64,000 nucleotides of DNA from Lactococcus petauri (GTDB lineage Bacteria > Bacillota > Bacilli > Lactobacillales > Streptococcaceae). Location: NCBI RefSeq assembly GCF_002154895.1, contig NZ_MUIZ01000006.1, positions 62,001 to 126,000 on the forward strand, given 5' to 3'. The notes below the pieces were generated by a model. That model did not search any database. It had not been told where the DNA came from and saw only the letters and a list, made by a program, of their open reading frames with translations. Within the stretch, counting starts at the first letter, position 1; the number at the start of each line of letters is the position of its first letter. Shown piece by piece: positions 8,321 through 17,416 of this stretch. Both the position numbers and the translations under genes were made by a program.

Positions 8321-9106
8321 GTGAACAATTTTCCATATTTAGCAATGAATAAGATTGCTTTAGAGTTGGGCCCTTTTTCCATTCATTGGTATGCGATTTT
8401 TATTGTGACAGGGGCTGCTCTCGGTGTCTGGCTAGCGTGTAAGGAAGCACCGCGGCGAGGTTTGACCTCAGATGATGTGATTGACTTTATCTTGTGGGCT
8501 TTCCCCGTCGGACTTATCGGTGTCCGGGCCTACTATGTTGCTTTTCAATGGGATTATTATAGCCAACATCCAAGTGAAATTATCGCTCTTTGGGACGGCG
8601 GTGGTGCCATTTATGGCGGACTGATTGCAGGAGCAATTGTCCTGTTTGTCTTTTCTTATTATCGGATGATTAATCCTCTGGATTTACTGGATGTGAGTAT
8701 TCCGGGTGTACTTATTGGCCAAGCTTTTGGACGTTGGGGAAATTTTGTTAATCAGGAAGCCTATGGCGATGCGGTAAACAACTTAAATTATCTGCCGACC
8801 TTTATTCGGGAGCAGATGTTTATTGATGGAGCTTATCGAATACCCACTTTCCTCTATGAAAGTATCGGAACCTTTTCAGGTTTCCTCCTCATTATGATTT
8901 TCCGTCATCGTATTCCAGGGCTCAAGCGTGGGGAAATCTTTGCTTTCTACCTTATCTGGTATGGGGCAGTACGCTTTATTGTGGAAGGCATGCGGACAGA
9001 CAGTCTGATGTGGGGAGCATTCCGCGTATCACAGGTCTTCTCAGCTTTAATGATTATTGCCGGGATAGCGTTTGTGCTTATCAGACGTTTGAAAAAAATT
9101 GATTAA
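8321..9106 (+). CDS. lgt: Prolipoprotein diacylglyceryl transferase
   Basis: Integral membrane enzyme that transfers diacylglycerol from phosphatidylglycerol to the lipobox cysteine of prolipoproteins. 261 residues with about seven membrane segments. The signature GRWGNFVNQEAYG lies at about residues 137-149. GTG start at 8321 with AAGGAG directly upstream. It is in an operon with hprK and ends at a strong hairpin. It would modify the lipoproteins in this window (the metal-binding protein and the ICE lipoprotein). Confidence 0.97.
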   Translation: MNNFPYLAMNKIALELGPFSIHWYAIFIVTGAALGVWLACKEAPRRGLTSDDVIDFILWAFPVGLIGVRAYYVAFQWDYYSQHPSEIIALWDGGGAIYGGLIAGAIVLFVFSYYRMINPLDLLDVSIPGVLIGQAFGRWGNFVNQEAYGDAVNNLNYLPTFIREQMFIDGAYRIPTFLYESIGTFSGFLLIMIFRHRIPGLKRGEIFAFYLIWYGAVRFIVEGMRTDSLMWGAFRVSQVFSALMIIAGIAFVLIRRLKKID

Positions 9107-9117
9107 GAAAAGAATGT

Positions 9118-9160
9118 AAAAGTGTATCTTTTGTAGCAAGGCAAAAGATACACTTTTTTT
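9118..9160 (+). terminator. Terminator of hprK-lgt
   Basis: Long hairpin with 16-base arms (AAGTGTATCTTTTG core) around an eight-base loop, followed by a T run. Confidence 0.92.
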
Positions 9161-9238
9161 TATATTACAAAAAAGTAAGTTCAACTTCAGGATAGTAAGC
9201 GTAAAATAGAGGTATTAAGAGGAGAAGAGGAGCGAAAA

Positions 9239-9592
9239 ATGAAACGTACACTTGCACTTGTGACAACTGTTGGACTCATCACATTTGGTATTTTTAATAT
9301 ACTCCATCAGCAAACGAGGACCGTCCGTACCATTCCCTCAGATACTCTCAACATCCACAAAACAACTGTCCCACTGAAAAAGACAAATAAAGATGCGCTT
9401 AACATTTATACCCAAAATATAACAAAACGAAGCGTTTCACTAGATAAAGATAAATTGCTTGACGAAAGAGGACCAAAAGAAGCACCTATACAAGAAGCCA
9501 AGAATTCCGAAAAATTTTACAGCAAAAGCTACACTTTCATCACCGAGCTTGTCAAAGAAGCTGGCAATCTCTCACATAAACTTTTAAGGTAA
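9239..9592 (+). CDS. Small exported or membrane-anchored protein, unknown
   Basis: A 117-residue protein with an N-terminal hydrophobic segment (residues 5-22) that can act as a signal anchor, then a hydrophilic Lys- and Thr-rich region. No recognised domain. A strong site (AGAGGAG) precedes the ATG at 9239. It sits between the lgt terminator and the DUF948 gene in a group often linked to the cell envelope, so an envelope role is a guess. Confidence 0.6.
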   Translation: MKRTLALVTTVGLITFGIFNILHQQTRTVRTIPSDTLNIHKTTVPLKKTNKDALNIYTQNITKRSVSLDKDKLLDERGPKEAPIQEAKNSEKFYSKSYTFITELVKEAGNLSHKLLR

Positions 9593-9722
9593 GGACGAGC
9601 TTTTTTCTGAGGAAAGAATAAAAAAGGAATAAAGCTAAAAATCCCCCAAAACGCTGGTACGAGTGCCCTAAATACCGAGGAGAAATTTATGTGCCAAATT
9701 AGTTTATAAAAAATATTAATTT

Positions 9723-9731
9723 TGCTATAAT
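9723..9731 (+). promoter_or_regulatory. Extended -10 promoter for the DUF948-YtxH pair
   Basis: TGC-TATAAT lies about 46 bases upstream of the DUF948 gene start. Confidence 0.55.
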
Positions 9732-9776
9732 AAAGTAAAATTACCGTTTGAATTTAAGCGGTTTCGGAGGTGAAGT

Positions 9777-10202
9777 ATGGGAGAAATTAGTGTACAAAAT
9801 ATAGCCTGGCTGATCATTGCAATTGCTTTTGCAGCTTTGGTTATCTTCTTAATTGTACTTTTAGTTAAAGTTTCAAAAGTTGTTGAGGAAGCCAATCGTA
9901 CGGTGAAACTCGTCTCTAGTGATGTCGATGTTTTGCTTCACCAAGCGGATGGCTTGATGGCAAAAGCCAATGTTCTTTTAGACGATGTTAATGGAAAAGT
10001 TGCAACAATTGACCCTCTCTTCGTTGCAGTAGCAGAGCTTTCAGAGAGCGTTACTGCGGTGAATAAGAGCAGTCGCGACATGGTTGAACGTTTCTCAAGA
10101 AAATCGGGAACCGTCGGTCGTTCAGCTTCAACCTTAGTATTGGCTAAAACAGCAAATAAATTTATGAAGAAGAACAAGAAAAAGAAAGTGGAGGATAAAT
10201 AA
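9777..10202 (+). CDS. DUF948 domain membrane protein
   Basis: A 141-residue protein with one N-terminal membrane segment (about residues 8-30) and a helical, probably coiled-coil region with regularly spaced hydrophobic residues (VKLVSSDVDVLLHQADGL), followed by a very basic tail. This matches the DUF948 family, general-stress-linked envelope proteins of unknown activity. AGGTG-type site before the ATG. It ends two bases before the YtxH gene; the two families commonly occur together. Confidence 0.85.
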   Translation: MGEISVQNIAWLIIAIAFAALVIFLIVLLVKVSKVVEEANRTVKLVSSDVDVLLHQADGLMAKANVLLDDVNGKVATIDPLFVAVAELSESVTAVNKSSRDMVERFSRKSGTVGRSASTLVLAKTANKFMKKNKKKKVEDK

Positions 10203-10203
10203 T

Positions 10204-10803
10204 ATGTCTAAAAAATCAGGATTTTTAGCAGGAGCTTTGATTGGTGCCGCTGCAGCTTTGTTTTTCGCCCCTAAAAAAGGAAGCGAAATGCGTGAAGATG
10301 CGAGCAAGATGTACGACGACTTTAAAGATAATCCAGAAGCCGCATTGAACAACTTACGCGATTTTTCGACAGAAAAATTCAATGATATTAAAGAACGTTT
10401 TGAATCAGGAGAAATTTCTGCAGACTCAGCAAAAGATTATTTGACAAGCAAACGTGATCTGATTAAAGAAAAAGTTGACTCAGGTGAACTTTCAAAAGAC
10501 TCTGTTATCGAATTTTTCAATAGTACACGTGATGCGATTGTTGATAAAATCAATCAAGCCAAAGAAGGCACCGAAGAACTTTTCGATGAAAACGAATCAG
10601 AAATTACTGACGAAGTAGTGGAAAAAACTGCTGAGTTTAAAGAAAAGTTGGATGACAGTGCGGATGCTGTAGCAGATAAGGTTGAAGATGTTAAAGAAGA
10701 TGCTGCAGAAGTAGTAGAAGATAATGTTGACTTTGGTAAGATTTCTGAAGAAGCTGAAGAGCTTGAAAAAAAAGCTAAAGACCTCTCAGGTACAGAGTGG
10801 TAA
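10204..10803 (+). CDS. YtxH domain-containing protein
   Basis: A 199-residue protein with a Gly/Ala-rich N-terminal membrane segment (FLAGALIGAAAALFFAPKKG) that is the YtxH signature, then a long acidic amphipathic helix region with repeats of a KEKVDSGELSKDS type, suggesting apolipoprotein-like helices. YtxH proteins are stress-induced envelope proteins in Bacillus. Same operon as the DUF948 gene and ends at a hairpin terminator. Confidence 0.87.
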   Translation: MSKKSGFLAGALIGAAAALFFAPKKGSEMREDASKMYDDFKDNPEAALNNLRDFSTEKFNDIKERFESGEISADSAKDYLTSKRDLIKEKVDSGELSKDSVIEFFNSTRDAIVDKINQAKEGTEELFDENESEITDEVVEKTAEFKEKLDDSADAVADKVEDVKEDAAEVVEDNVDFGKISEEAEELEKKAKDLSGTEW

Positions 10804-10810
10804 AAGAGAT

Positions 10811-10836
10811 ACTGTCTACGGGCAGTTTTTCTTTTT
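10811..10836 (+). terminator. Terminator after the YtxH gene
   Basis: ACTGTC / GGCAGT stem with a four-base loop, followed by TTTTCTTTTT. Confidence 0.75.
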
Positions 10837-10858
10837 GTAAAAATGTTACAGTGTTTAT

Positions 10859-10889
10859 TTGAGCTTTTGTAAAGAAATTGCGTTATAAT
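10859..10889 (+). promoter_or_regulatory. Promoter of gnd
   Basis: TATAAT at 10884-10889, with TTGAGC at 10859-10864 as a possible -35 at 19-base spacing, about 36 bases before the gnd start. Confidence 0.45.
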
Positions 10890-10924
10890 GGTTTTATCAA
10901 AAATAAAAAATCGGAGGATTTACA

Positions 10925-12346
10925 ATGACTCAAGCTAACTTTGGCGTAGTCGGTATGGCCGTAATGGGTAAAAACTTAGCCCTCAATGTTGAATCACGTG
11001 GATATACGGTTGCCTTATTTAATCGTACGACTGCAAAAACAGAAGAAGTTGTAGCTGAACATCCAGATAAAAATTTTGTCTTGACAAAAACAATCGAAGA
11101 ATTCGTAGCTGCGATTGAAAAACCACGTCGTATCATGCTTATGGTACAAGCTGGTCCAGCAACTGATGCGACAATTCAAGCACTTTTACCACATTTGGAT
11201 AAAGGTGACATCTTGATTGATGGTGGAAATACACATTTCCCAGATACAATGCGTCGTAATGCAGAGCTTGCAGACTCAGGCATTAACTTTATCGGTACAG
11301 GTGTTTCAGGTGGTGAAAAGGGTGCTCTTGAAGGTCCTTCAATCATGCCTGGCGGACAAAAAGAAGCTTACGATTTGATTGCACCAATCTTTGAACAAAT
11401 CGCAGGTAAAGCACCTCAAGATGGTAAACCATGTGTGGCTTATATGGGTCCTAATGGTGCAGGTCACTATGTAAAAATGGTCCACAATGGTATCGAGTAT
11501 GGCGATATGCAACTCATTGCTGAATCTTATGATCTTTTGAAACGTGTACTTGGTCTTGATAATGCTGAAATCCAATCGATCTTTGAAGAATGGAATGAAG
11601 GTGAGTTAGACAGCTACCTTATCGAAATCACAAAAGAAGTACTTAAACGTAAAGATGATCAAGGTACAAACGGTTATATCGTGGATAAAATCCTTGATAA
11701 AGCCGGTAATAAAGGTACAGGTAAATGGACGTCACAAAGTTCACTTGACTTGGGAGTTCCATTGCCATTGATTACTGAATCCGTGTTTGCCCGTTTCATC
11801 TCAACTTATAAAGATGAACGTGTGAAAGCAAGCTCTATCTTATCAGGTCCAGAAGTGAAATTTACAGGCGACAAAGCTGAAATTGTCGAAAAAATCCGTC
11901 AAGCGCTCTATTTCTCAAAAATTATGAGCTATGCTCAAGGTTTTGCCCAACTTCGTCAAGCTTCTAAGGAATACGATTGGGATCTTCCTTACGGTACAAT
12001 CGCTCAAATCTGGCGTGCGGGATGTATCATTCGTGCGGAATTCTTGCAAAACATTACAGATGCTTTTGACAAAGATGCCGACCTTGAAAATCTTCTCTTG
12101 GATGAATACTTCATCGATATTACAAAACGTTACCAAGCAGCAGTACGTGATGTTGTAAGCCTTGCTGTTCAAGCCGGTATCCCAGTACCAACATTCACAA
12201 GTGCAATCAGCTACTATGATAGCTACCGCTCAGCAAACTTGCCAGCAAACCTTATCCAAGCACAACGTGACTACTTCGGTGCGCACACATATGAACGTAC
12301 AGACATGGATGGAATTTTCCACTATGACTGGTATACGGAAGACTAA
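10925..12346 (+). CDS. gnd: 6-phosphogluconate dehydrogenase, decarboxylating
   Basis: Oxidative pentose phosphate enzyme producing ribulose-5-phosphate, CO2 and NADPH. 473 residues, normal length for the long dimeric form. The N-terminal Rossmann fold with [15 protein letters not shown] and NRT (NADP preference), the substrate loop [21 protein letters not shown] and the catalytic [16 protein letters not shown] segment are all intact. GGAGG before the ATG. Transcribed alone, from its own promoter to a strong terminator. Confidence 0.98.
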   Translation: MTQANFGVVGMAVMGKNLALNVESRGYTVALFNRTTAKTEEVVAEHPDKNFVLTKTIEEFVAAIEKPRRIMLMVQAGPATDATIQALLPHLDKGDILIDGGNTHFPDTMRRNAELADSGINFIGTGVSGGEKGALEGPSIMPGGQKEAYDLIAPIFEQIAGKAPQDGKPCVAYMGPNGAGHYVKMVHNGIEYGDMQLIAESYDLLKRVLGLDNAEIQSIFEEWNEGELDSYLIEITKEVLKRKDDQGTNGYIVDKILDKAGNKGTGKWTSQSSLDLGVPLPLITESVFARFISTYKDERVKASSILSGPEVKFTGDKAEIVEKIRQALYFSKIMSYAQGFAQLRQASKEYDWDLPYGTIAQIWRAGCIIRAEFLQNITDAFDKDADLENLLLDEYFIDITKRYQAAVRDVVSLAVQAGIPVPTFTSAISYYDSYRSANLPANLIQAQRDYFGAHTYERTDMDGIFHYDWYTED

Positions 12347-12394
12347 GAGGGAAAACCTTGCTGAGCTAAAGCTCATGTTTTGAAAAAACGAATC

Positions 12395-12424
12395 AAAAAA
12401 CTACCAAGACATTGGTAGTTTTTT
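12395..12424. terminator. Bidirectional terminator between gnd and the metal transporter
   Basis: Hairpin AAAAAACTACCAA / TTGGTAGTTTTTT with a four-base loop, between two convergent units. Confidence 0.92.
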
Positions 12425-12446
12425 GATATTCTTAAGAAAATGACGA

Positions 12447-13376
12447 TTACTTACCACTCAACCCATCGGTAATATGCTCAATATTCCATTGGAGCATATC
12501 GTAATAGGTATCACCTTTCTGACCTTCGTCAGCAAGAGAGTCAGTAAAGATTTTTGAGTAGATTTTTACACCAGTTTGTCTAGAGACCGATTCCATCGTT
12601 TTTGGTGAAACACTGGTTTCCACAAAGAGTGCTTTGACATTTTTGTCTTTGACAATCGTGTTAATGCGGTTGAGTTGGGCTGGTGTACCTTGGTTATCTG
12701 TATTGATTTCCCAGACATATTCAGCTGTCAGACCATATTGTTTTGAGAAATACTTAAATGCACCTTCGCTGGTAACTAAGATGCGGTCTTCCTGCGGGAT
12801 GGTTGCAATCTTAGCTTTTGCTTCTGTGTCCAATTGTTGCAATTTATCCGTGTATACTTTGAGATTTTTTTGATAATCTTCTTTATTCTGGGGATCTTTC
12901 TTTGAAAGCTCTTTTTCGATATTTTGGGCATAGATAATGCCATTTTGAATATTAAGCCAAGCATGCGGATCTTCTTCGCTTTCTTTGCCTTTTTCACTTA
13001 AGTGAATGGGAGTAACACCATGACTGACCATAAAGGTTGAATCTTCTTTACGACTATTTTTAATCAGTTTATCAAACCAACCTTTTCCAGTTTCCAAATT
13101 GAGGCCATTGTAAAAGACAAGGTCGGCTTTTTCAACTGCTTGAGTATCATTGGGTTTGGGATCGTACTGATGGGGATCAATACCACGTGGAACCATACTA
13201 TAAACATCAACATGGTCTTTTCCGATATTTTCAGCAATATCGGCAATGATGGAGTAGGTGGTTACAACCTTAAGTGTGTCTGATGCCTTACTTTCTTCTT
13301 TTTTGGGCGAGCATGCTGTAAGAAATAAAAGAAGTGATGCTAAAATGGTAATTAAAGAGAGTTGTTTGCGGTTCAT
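12447..13376 (-). CDS. mtsA: Metal ABC transporter substrate-binding lipoprotein (Mn/Zn)
   Basis: A 309-residue cluster A-I solute-binding lipoprotein. Signal peptide with lipobox LTAC and acylated Cys22. Metal ligands typical of the PsaA/MtsA type are visible: histidines in DPHQYDP and DPHAWLN, a glutamate in FVETSVSPKT and an aspartate in FTDSLADE. There is no His-rich loop of the ZnuA kind, so manganese is more likely than zinc. It is the last gene of the operon, overlapping the permease stop by four bases (ATGA). Confidence 0.9.
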   Translation of the reverse strand: MNRKQLSLITILASLLLFLTACSPKKEESKASDTLKVVTTYSIIADIAENIGKDHVDVYSMVPRGIDPHQYDPKPNDTQAVEKADLVFYNGLNLETGKGWFDKLIKNSRKEDSTFMVSHGVTPIHLSEKGKESEEDPHAWLNIQNGIIYAQNIEKELSKKDPQNKEDYQKNLKVYTDKLQQLDTEAKAKIATIPQEDRILVTSEGAFKYFSKQYGLTAEYVWEINTDNQGTPAQLNRINTIVKDKNVKALFVETSVSPKTMESVSRQTGVKIYSKIFTDSLADEGQKGDTYYDMLQWNIEHITDGLSGK

Positions 13377-14227
13377 GATTGAGATCCTTTCTTAGGATAG
13401 CGGATAAATCCGTTGCGAGGGCTGAGGAAAAAGGAGAGGGCAAAGGTGAGTGCTCCAACGATTACAATAGTTGCGCTTGTTGGCAAATCATATTGGAAAC
13501 TGATAATAACGCCCAAAACACCAAATAATACACCTAAAATAGAAGACATCGCAATCATATGTGGCAATTTATTGACCCACAGATAAGAGATTGATGCAGG
13601 TATAATAAGCATCGCAACTACAAGTACAATCCCGACTTGTGACAAAGCAGAAATAGTAAAAAGCGTCAGCAAAATCATCAGTAAATAGTGATAAAAAGTA
13701 TTGTTTAAACCATAGGCTTTAGACATAGTTGGATCAAAGGAAGTAATCAGCAGCTCCTTGAAGAAGAGTTTGACTACCAGAACAACAGCAACCAATAAAG
13801 CGAAAGACTGAACAAGTTCGTGCGGTGTAACAGCAAGGATATTTCCAAAAAGTATATGATTAAGATCCGCACCACTTTCAGCTTTTGTAATTAATATGAT
13901 TCCTAGAGCAAAGAAGCTACTCAGGATAATACCAATCGAAGCATCTGTCTTCAAACTACTATGTTTGATGATAAATTGAATCAGAATTGCACCTAAAATC
14001 CCAGATACTGTTGCGCCAATCAAAACATTTATCCCTAGCATATAAGAGATTGCAACACCTGGTAAGACCGCATGAGATAAAGCATCGCCCATAAGAGAAA
14101 GACGTCTCAAAACGATAAAGCTCCCTAAAATTCCGGAGATAATCCCTAACAAAATGGAAGCGATAAAAGCACTCAGCATGGTTACAGTAAGGCCGGTTAT
14201 ATCTGAAAGAAAAAATAAAATATCCAC
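13373..14227 (-). CDS. mtsC: Metal ABC transporter permease
   Basis: A 284-residue ABC-3 family permease with about eight to nine membrane segments. The conserved segment LMGDALSHAVLPGVA near residues 45-60 is the family hallmark and contacts the ATPase. It lies between the ATPase gene (6-base gap) and the binding-protein gene (4-base overlap), an order common in lactococcal and streptococcal manganese transporters. Confidence 0.92.
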   Translation of the reverse strand: MDILFFLSDITGLTVTMLSAFIASILLGIISGILGSFIVLRRLSLMGDALSHAVLPGVAISYMLGINVLIGATVSGILGAILIQFIIKHSSLKTDASIGIILSSFFALGIILITKAESGADLNHILFGNILAVTPHELVQSFALLVAVVLVVKLFFKELLITSFDPTMSKAYGLNNTFYHYLLMILLTLFTISALSQVGIVLVVAMLIIPASISYLWVNKLPHMIAMSSILGVLFGVLGVIISFQYDLPTSATIVIVGALTFALSFFLSPRNGFIRYPKKGSQS

Positions 14228-14233
14228 TGTGAC

Positions 14234-14968
14234 TTAGCCCTCGCTTTCCTTGATGATGATATTGCCTAGGGCTTCACCGTAAGCTTTTTGAAGATTTTCA
14301 TTAGTGAAACATTGGGCTGTATAATCAGCGCCAATCAGTTTTTTATTAAGAATAATCAGATAATCAAAATACGCTTTAACATTATGGAGATTGTGGTGTA
14401 CGATGATAATCGTTTTACCGTTCTGTCGTAACTCTTCAAGTATGTTAATAATGATTTTTTCGCTCATCATATCGATACCAACGAAAGGTTCATCTAAAAA
14501 GTAATAGTCAGCTTCTTGCGCCAACGCACGAGCGATGAAAACACGTTGCAATTGTCCACCTGACAAAGCGCTTAGCTGGCGATCTTTAAAATCATCCAAC
14601 CCAAGTTTATGAAGTGCATGTTCGGCTTTTTGTCTTTCTTTTTTACGGGGCTTTTGAAAGAGCTTTAAGTTTGGATATGTACCTGTCAAAACCGTATCAA
14701 AGACCGTGATTGGAAAACTGAGATCAATCTCACTACGTTGTGCAACATAGGCAATCTTTCTCTTGAAATTCTTGAGTGGAGTTTCATTGATAGTAACAGA
14801 ACCGGATTTGGTTGGAATCATCTCTAAGATACTTTTCATCAAAGTTGATTTGCCCGCACCGTTAGGTCCAATAACTCCTGTACAGGAGCCTTCAGGTATG
14901 TGCAGTGAAATATTTTCTAAGGCAAGGTTGCCTTTATACTCGACGGATAAATTTGAAATTTTTAACAT
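14234..14968 (-). CDS. mtsB: Metal ABC transporter ATP-binding protein
   Basis: A 244-residue ABC ATPase that drives the permease. Walker A GPNGAGKST, signature LSGGQLQR, Walker B with YFLDEPFVGID and the switch histidine in IIIVHHNLH are all present. First gene of a three-gene operon. Upstream, AAGGGA precedes the ATG. A metal-responsive operator is expected from the family but I could not point to a convincing one. Confidence 0.93.
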   Translation of the reverse strand: MLKISNLSVEYKGNLALENISLHIPEGSCTGVIGPNGAGKSTLMKSILEMIPTKSGSVTINETPLKNFKRKIAYVAQRSEIDLSFPITVFDTVLTGTYPNLKLFQKPRKKERQKAEHALHKLGLDDFKDRQLSALSGGQLQRVFIARALAQEADYYFLDEPFVGIDMMSEKIIINILEELRQNGKTIIIVHHNLHNVKAYFDYLIILNKKLIGADYTAQCFTNENLQKAYGEALGNIIIKESEG

Positions 14969-15247
14969 TATTTCCCTTGTTTTTAAAGTTCACAGTGAGC
15001 TACTGTTGGCGCCCAAGATTTAGTTTGGTGTCGATAGCGTGATTTGAGTTTTGAAAATTTGGGTATATAAAAATAAACTTCATACTGAGGTAGTGTGAAA
15101 GGTATGTAGCTTAACATTTCTTTCTATAAATTTTGTTTTCTTCCTGCTCTGTCTTAGCATAAAATGGAAGGGCATAAATTCTAAAAAGTAAAAAGAATTT
15201 CTTGTATGAAGTGTTAAATACTATTTTACAGCACATACTAAATAAAG
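14969..15247. other. Intergenic region upstream of the metal transporter operon
   Basis: About 280 bases without a gene. It must hold the minus-strand promoter of the transporter operon, but no consensus -35/-10 pair or recognisable metal-regulator palindrome stands out. No open frame of note. Confidence 0.4.
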
Positions 15248-15283
15248 TCAAGTTATTTATAGGGTGCCCTATAAATAACTTGA
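15248..15283. repeat. Perfect 36-base palindrome (17-base arms)
   Basis: Arms TCAAGTTATTTATAGGG and its exact complement are separated by only two bases. No T run follows on either strand that would make it a normal terminator. It lies just beyond the pyrD terminator. It could form a cruciform, be an operator, or be a remnant of a small palindromic element. Confidence 0.75.
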
Positions 15284-15314
15284 AAAAGAAAAACTAAGGC
15301 TTTACCTTAGTTTA
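15284..15314 (-). terminator. Terminator of the dihydroorotate dehydrogenase gene
   Basis: On the minus strand: AAACTAAGG, five-base loop, CCTTAGTTT, then TTCTTTTT; 10-15 bases after the stop codon. Confidence 0.85.
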
Positions 15315-15324
15315 ATTTTTTATA

Positions 15325-16257
15325 TTAAAGACTTTTGAGTTTACCACGGAATTCATCAATAGATTGGTAGCCTTTTTTGTCCATGATTTCTTGAAGTTCT
15401 CTAATGATTCTTGGGAAAATCTCTGGCCCTTCTTTGTGGAGGGCGGTCCCAATTTGGAGCATGCTTGCACCACAGAGAAGATGTTCAAATGCATCTTGTC
15501 CTGTTTCGATACCGCCTGTTCCGATGATTTGTATTTCTGGTTTAAGACGCGTGTAGAAGGCACGTACGTTGGCTAAAGCTGTTGGTTTGATGTATTGGCC
15601 ACCAAGACCACCAAAGCCATTTTTAGGTTTAATTACAACAGATTCCTCTTCCGTATCGATATAGAGGGCATTTCCGACACTATTGACAGAGTTGACGTAA
15701 GTGAGGGGAAACTTGTTAAGAATATCAGCCATTTGATCGAAATGTGCCAAGTCAAAATATGGAGGAAGCTTCACACCCAAAGGTTTCTTGAAGAAAGCAA
15801 ATACTTTTTCTAACAGTTGCTCTGTTGCTTGGAAATCATAGGCTAATTGAGGTTTACCGGGTACATTTGGACATGAGAGGTTAAGTTCAGTTATACCTGA
15901 AAATGCACTCTTTTGTATACGATCCAGCATTTCAAGGTTCTCTTCTGGGCTCATACCAGCAATGGAGAAAAAGGTTGGCTTATCTTGATTTTGTTGTACT
16001 TCCAAAACATAATCTAAGTAATAGTCGAAACCTAGATTAGGAAGACCCATAGAGTTAATGCTTCCTAAAGCTAAGTCTACATAACGAGGAGAAGGATTTC
16101 CTTCTCTCTTTTCCAAGGTACAGCTTTTAGTGATATAAGCTCCAGCATCAGATTTTTCTAATTCTTGCAGATCCTCGATAGTCATACAATGTACACCAGA
16201 TGCATTCATAAAAGGATTGGCAAATTTAGTGTGAGCAAAAGTTGTTTCTTGTTTCAA
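15325..16257 (-). CDS. pyrD: Dihydroorotate dehydrogenase A (class 1A, fumarate-dependent)
   Basis: Soluble FMN enzyme oxidising dihydroorotate to orotate in pyrimidine synthesis, with fumarate as acceptor. 310 residues, as in the Lactococcus lactis PyrDA enzyme. The active-site loop [18 protein letters not shown] contains the base Cys129 (cysteine marks class 1), and the C-terminal FMN-phosphate motif IGTGGIETG followed by [14 protein letters not shown] is intact. TTG start at 16257, with AAAGAGG about ten bases upstream on the minus strand. No other pyr gene is next to it. Confidence 0.94.
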   Translation of the reverse strand: MKQETTFAHTKFANPFMNASGVHCMTIEDLQELEKSDAGAYITKSCTLEKREGNPSPRYVDLALGSINSMGLPNLGFDYYLDYVLEVQQNQDKPTFFSIAGMSPEENLEMLDRIQKSAFSGITELNLSCPNVPGKPQLAYDFQATEQLLEKVFAFFKKPLGVKLPPYFDLAHFDQMADILNKFPLTYVNSVNSVGNALYIDTEEESVVIKPKNGFGGLGGQYIKPTALANVRAFYTRLKPEIQIIGTGGIETGQDAFEHLLCGASMLQIGTALHKEGPEIFPRIIRELQEIMDKKGYQSIDEFRGKLKSL

Positions 16258-16365
16258 GTCTCTAAAACCTCTTTCATAATTTTTACTATTCTACCATGAT
16301 TAGATGAGAAATCAAATGATAAAGCTTAAATAGCATAAAAAAAGTATTTTACTTTGTTATACCAC

Positions 16366-16407
16366 TAATATGTGTTACTATATAGATGTACTAAGTAATA
16401 CATATTA
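16366..16407 (+). promoter_or_regulatory. Operator of the PadR operon (inverted repeat)
   Basis: TAATATGTGTTACT at 16366-16379 and AGTAATACATATTA at 16394-16407 form an inverted repeat with one mismatch in 14, centres about 28 bases apart. The right half abuts the AGGAG ribosome site of the PadR gene. This is the layout expected for PadR autoregulation (PadR sites often contain ATGT and ACAT 8-10 bases apart). Confidence 0.75.
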
Positions 16408-16416
16408 GGAGTTGTA

Positions 16417-16743
16417 ATGAAAAATAATACGGAAATGCTCAAAGGTGTTTTAGAAGGTTGTGTCTTGCAAATCATCAGCCAAGGTGAAACATATGGTTAC
16501 GCCATCACACAGCAATTAAAAGAATTAGGATTTACAAATGTAGCAGAAGGCACAGTTTACACGATAACTTCTCGCCTTGAACGACAAAACTTACTGGAAA
16601 CGGAAAAAAAAGCCTCAGAGAAAGGTCCATCACGTAAGTTTTTTAAATTGAATACTGCAGGAAAAGAGGAACTAGTAGCTTTTTGGTTACGTTGGGATTT
16701 CATCTCAGAAAAACTTTCTGAGATAAGAAGTAAGGAGAAATGA
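16417..16743 (+). CDS. PadR family transcriptional regulator
   Basis: A 108-residue winged-helix repressor. The N-terminal LKGVLEGCVLQIIS, the GYAITQQLKE helix and the EGTVYTITSRLERQNLL wing region are family hallmarks, with a short C-terminal dimerisation helix. It heads a three-gene unit with two DUF1048 proteins, a common pairing in Firmicutes, and is preceded by a strong palindromic operator overlapping its promoter, so it most likely represses its own operon in response to an unknown ligand or envelope signal. Confidence 0.92.
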   Translation: MKNNTEMLKGVLEGCVLQIISQGETYGYAITQQLKELGFTNVAEGTVYTITSRLERQNLLETEKKASEKGPSRKFFKLNTAGKEELVAFWLRWDFISEKLSEIRSKEK

Positions 16744-17102
16744 TGAATTTTTGGGAGCGAATAACAGGAAAAGATATGACTGTGGCAAGGACAGATTTTT
16801 CAGAAAGAGTGAAACGTCTGCCGGAGAGTTACCAACGCATATGGGCAGAGCTTGATGGAGAAATCCAAAGATATAGTGATTTGACAGGTCGAAATCTGAT
16901 CCCCATCATGAGTAGCTTACTTGATTTTTTTGAAGAAACAGCATTTGACCATGAAGATGTATCGGCTGTGATTGGTGAAGATAAGGAAGCTTTTGTTGCG
17001 GAACTGTTCGACCAACGGCGACCTATCCCCAATAAATCCTACCGAGACAAATGCCGAGAGCAACTTAATCAAAATGTAGCAAAAAAATTAGGGAGGCAAT
17101 AA
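16743..17102 (+). CDS. DUF1048 domain protein
   Basis: A 119-residue helical cytosolic protein of the DUF1048 family, which commonly follows PadR regulators. Motifs include LPESYQRIWAELDGEIQRYSD and LLDFFEETA. I chose the second of two adjacent ATG codons (16743, not 16740) because GGAG at 16734-16737 is better spaced for it; it overlaps the PadR stop by one base, so translation is coupled. Molecular function unknown. Confidence 0.85.
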   Translation: MNFWERITGKDMTVARTDFSERVKRLPESYQRIWAELDGEIQRYSDLTGRNLIPIMSSLLDFFEETAFDHEDVSAVIGEDKEAFVAELFDQRRPIPNKSYRDKCREQLNQNVAKKLGRQ

Positions 17103-17103
17103 A

Positions 17104-17376
17104 ATGAAGCTCAAGGAAATCATCGAAGGAAAAAAAGAGTGGTACACTCTGCAAAATGCAGTGAAAAAACTGCCGAAAGATTATAGTATTGTTTATAAGG
17201 AGATTCAGAGATACTATTTTAAGATTGGTGTATCTGATCTTCAGGTTTTTGAAGAATTGCTTACAATTTTTGAAGACGGTGTGAAGCGCAATCAAGTTGT
17301 GCTTGATGTTACAGGAAAAGACGTTGCCGCATTTAGTGATAGCTTGCTTGATCAAGAAGAGAATTTTGACAAATAA
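17104..17376 (+). CDS. DUF1048 domain protein, second copy
   Basis: A 90-residue relative of the preceding protein: LPKDYSIVYKEIQRYYFK and LLTIFEDGVKRNQVVLDVTGKDVAAF align with the same family core, while the C-terminus is shorter. It starts one base after the previous stop, with GGGAGG upstream. The two may form a hetero-oligomer; function unknown. The operon ends at the hairpin right after it. Confidence 0.83.
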   Translation: MKLKEIIEGKKEWYTLQNAVKKLPKDYSIVYKEIQRYYFKIGVSDLQVFEELLTIFEDGVKRNQVVLDVTGKDVAAFSDSLLDQEENFDK

Positions 17377-17414
17377 AAAAATGCGTTCTACCTCTAAGTA
17401 GTACGCATTTTTTT
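17377..17414. terminator. Terminator of the PadR operon
   Basis: AAAAAATGCGT and ACGCATTTTTTT arms with an inner CTAC/GTAG pair and one mismatch; it also lies at the end of the convergent DUF3042 gene and can act both ways. Confidence 0.85.
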
Positions 17415-17416
17415 AA

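Noticed and set aside
10134-10382. Minus-strand frame opposite the DUF948/YtxH junction
   Set aside because: Covers two real genes with strong family signatures; no ribosome site.
12447-13376. Zinc-specific ZnuA assignment
   Set aside because: The His-rich loop of ZnuA is absent; ligands fit the Mn-type PsaA/MtsA group better, though metal identity is not proven.
15248-15283. Plain intrinsic terminator
   Set aside because: No T run on either side; the real pyrD terminator is the neighbouring hairpin at 15284-15314.
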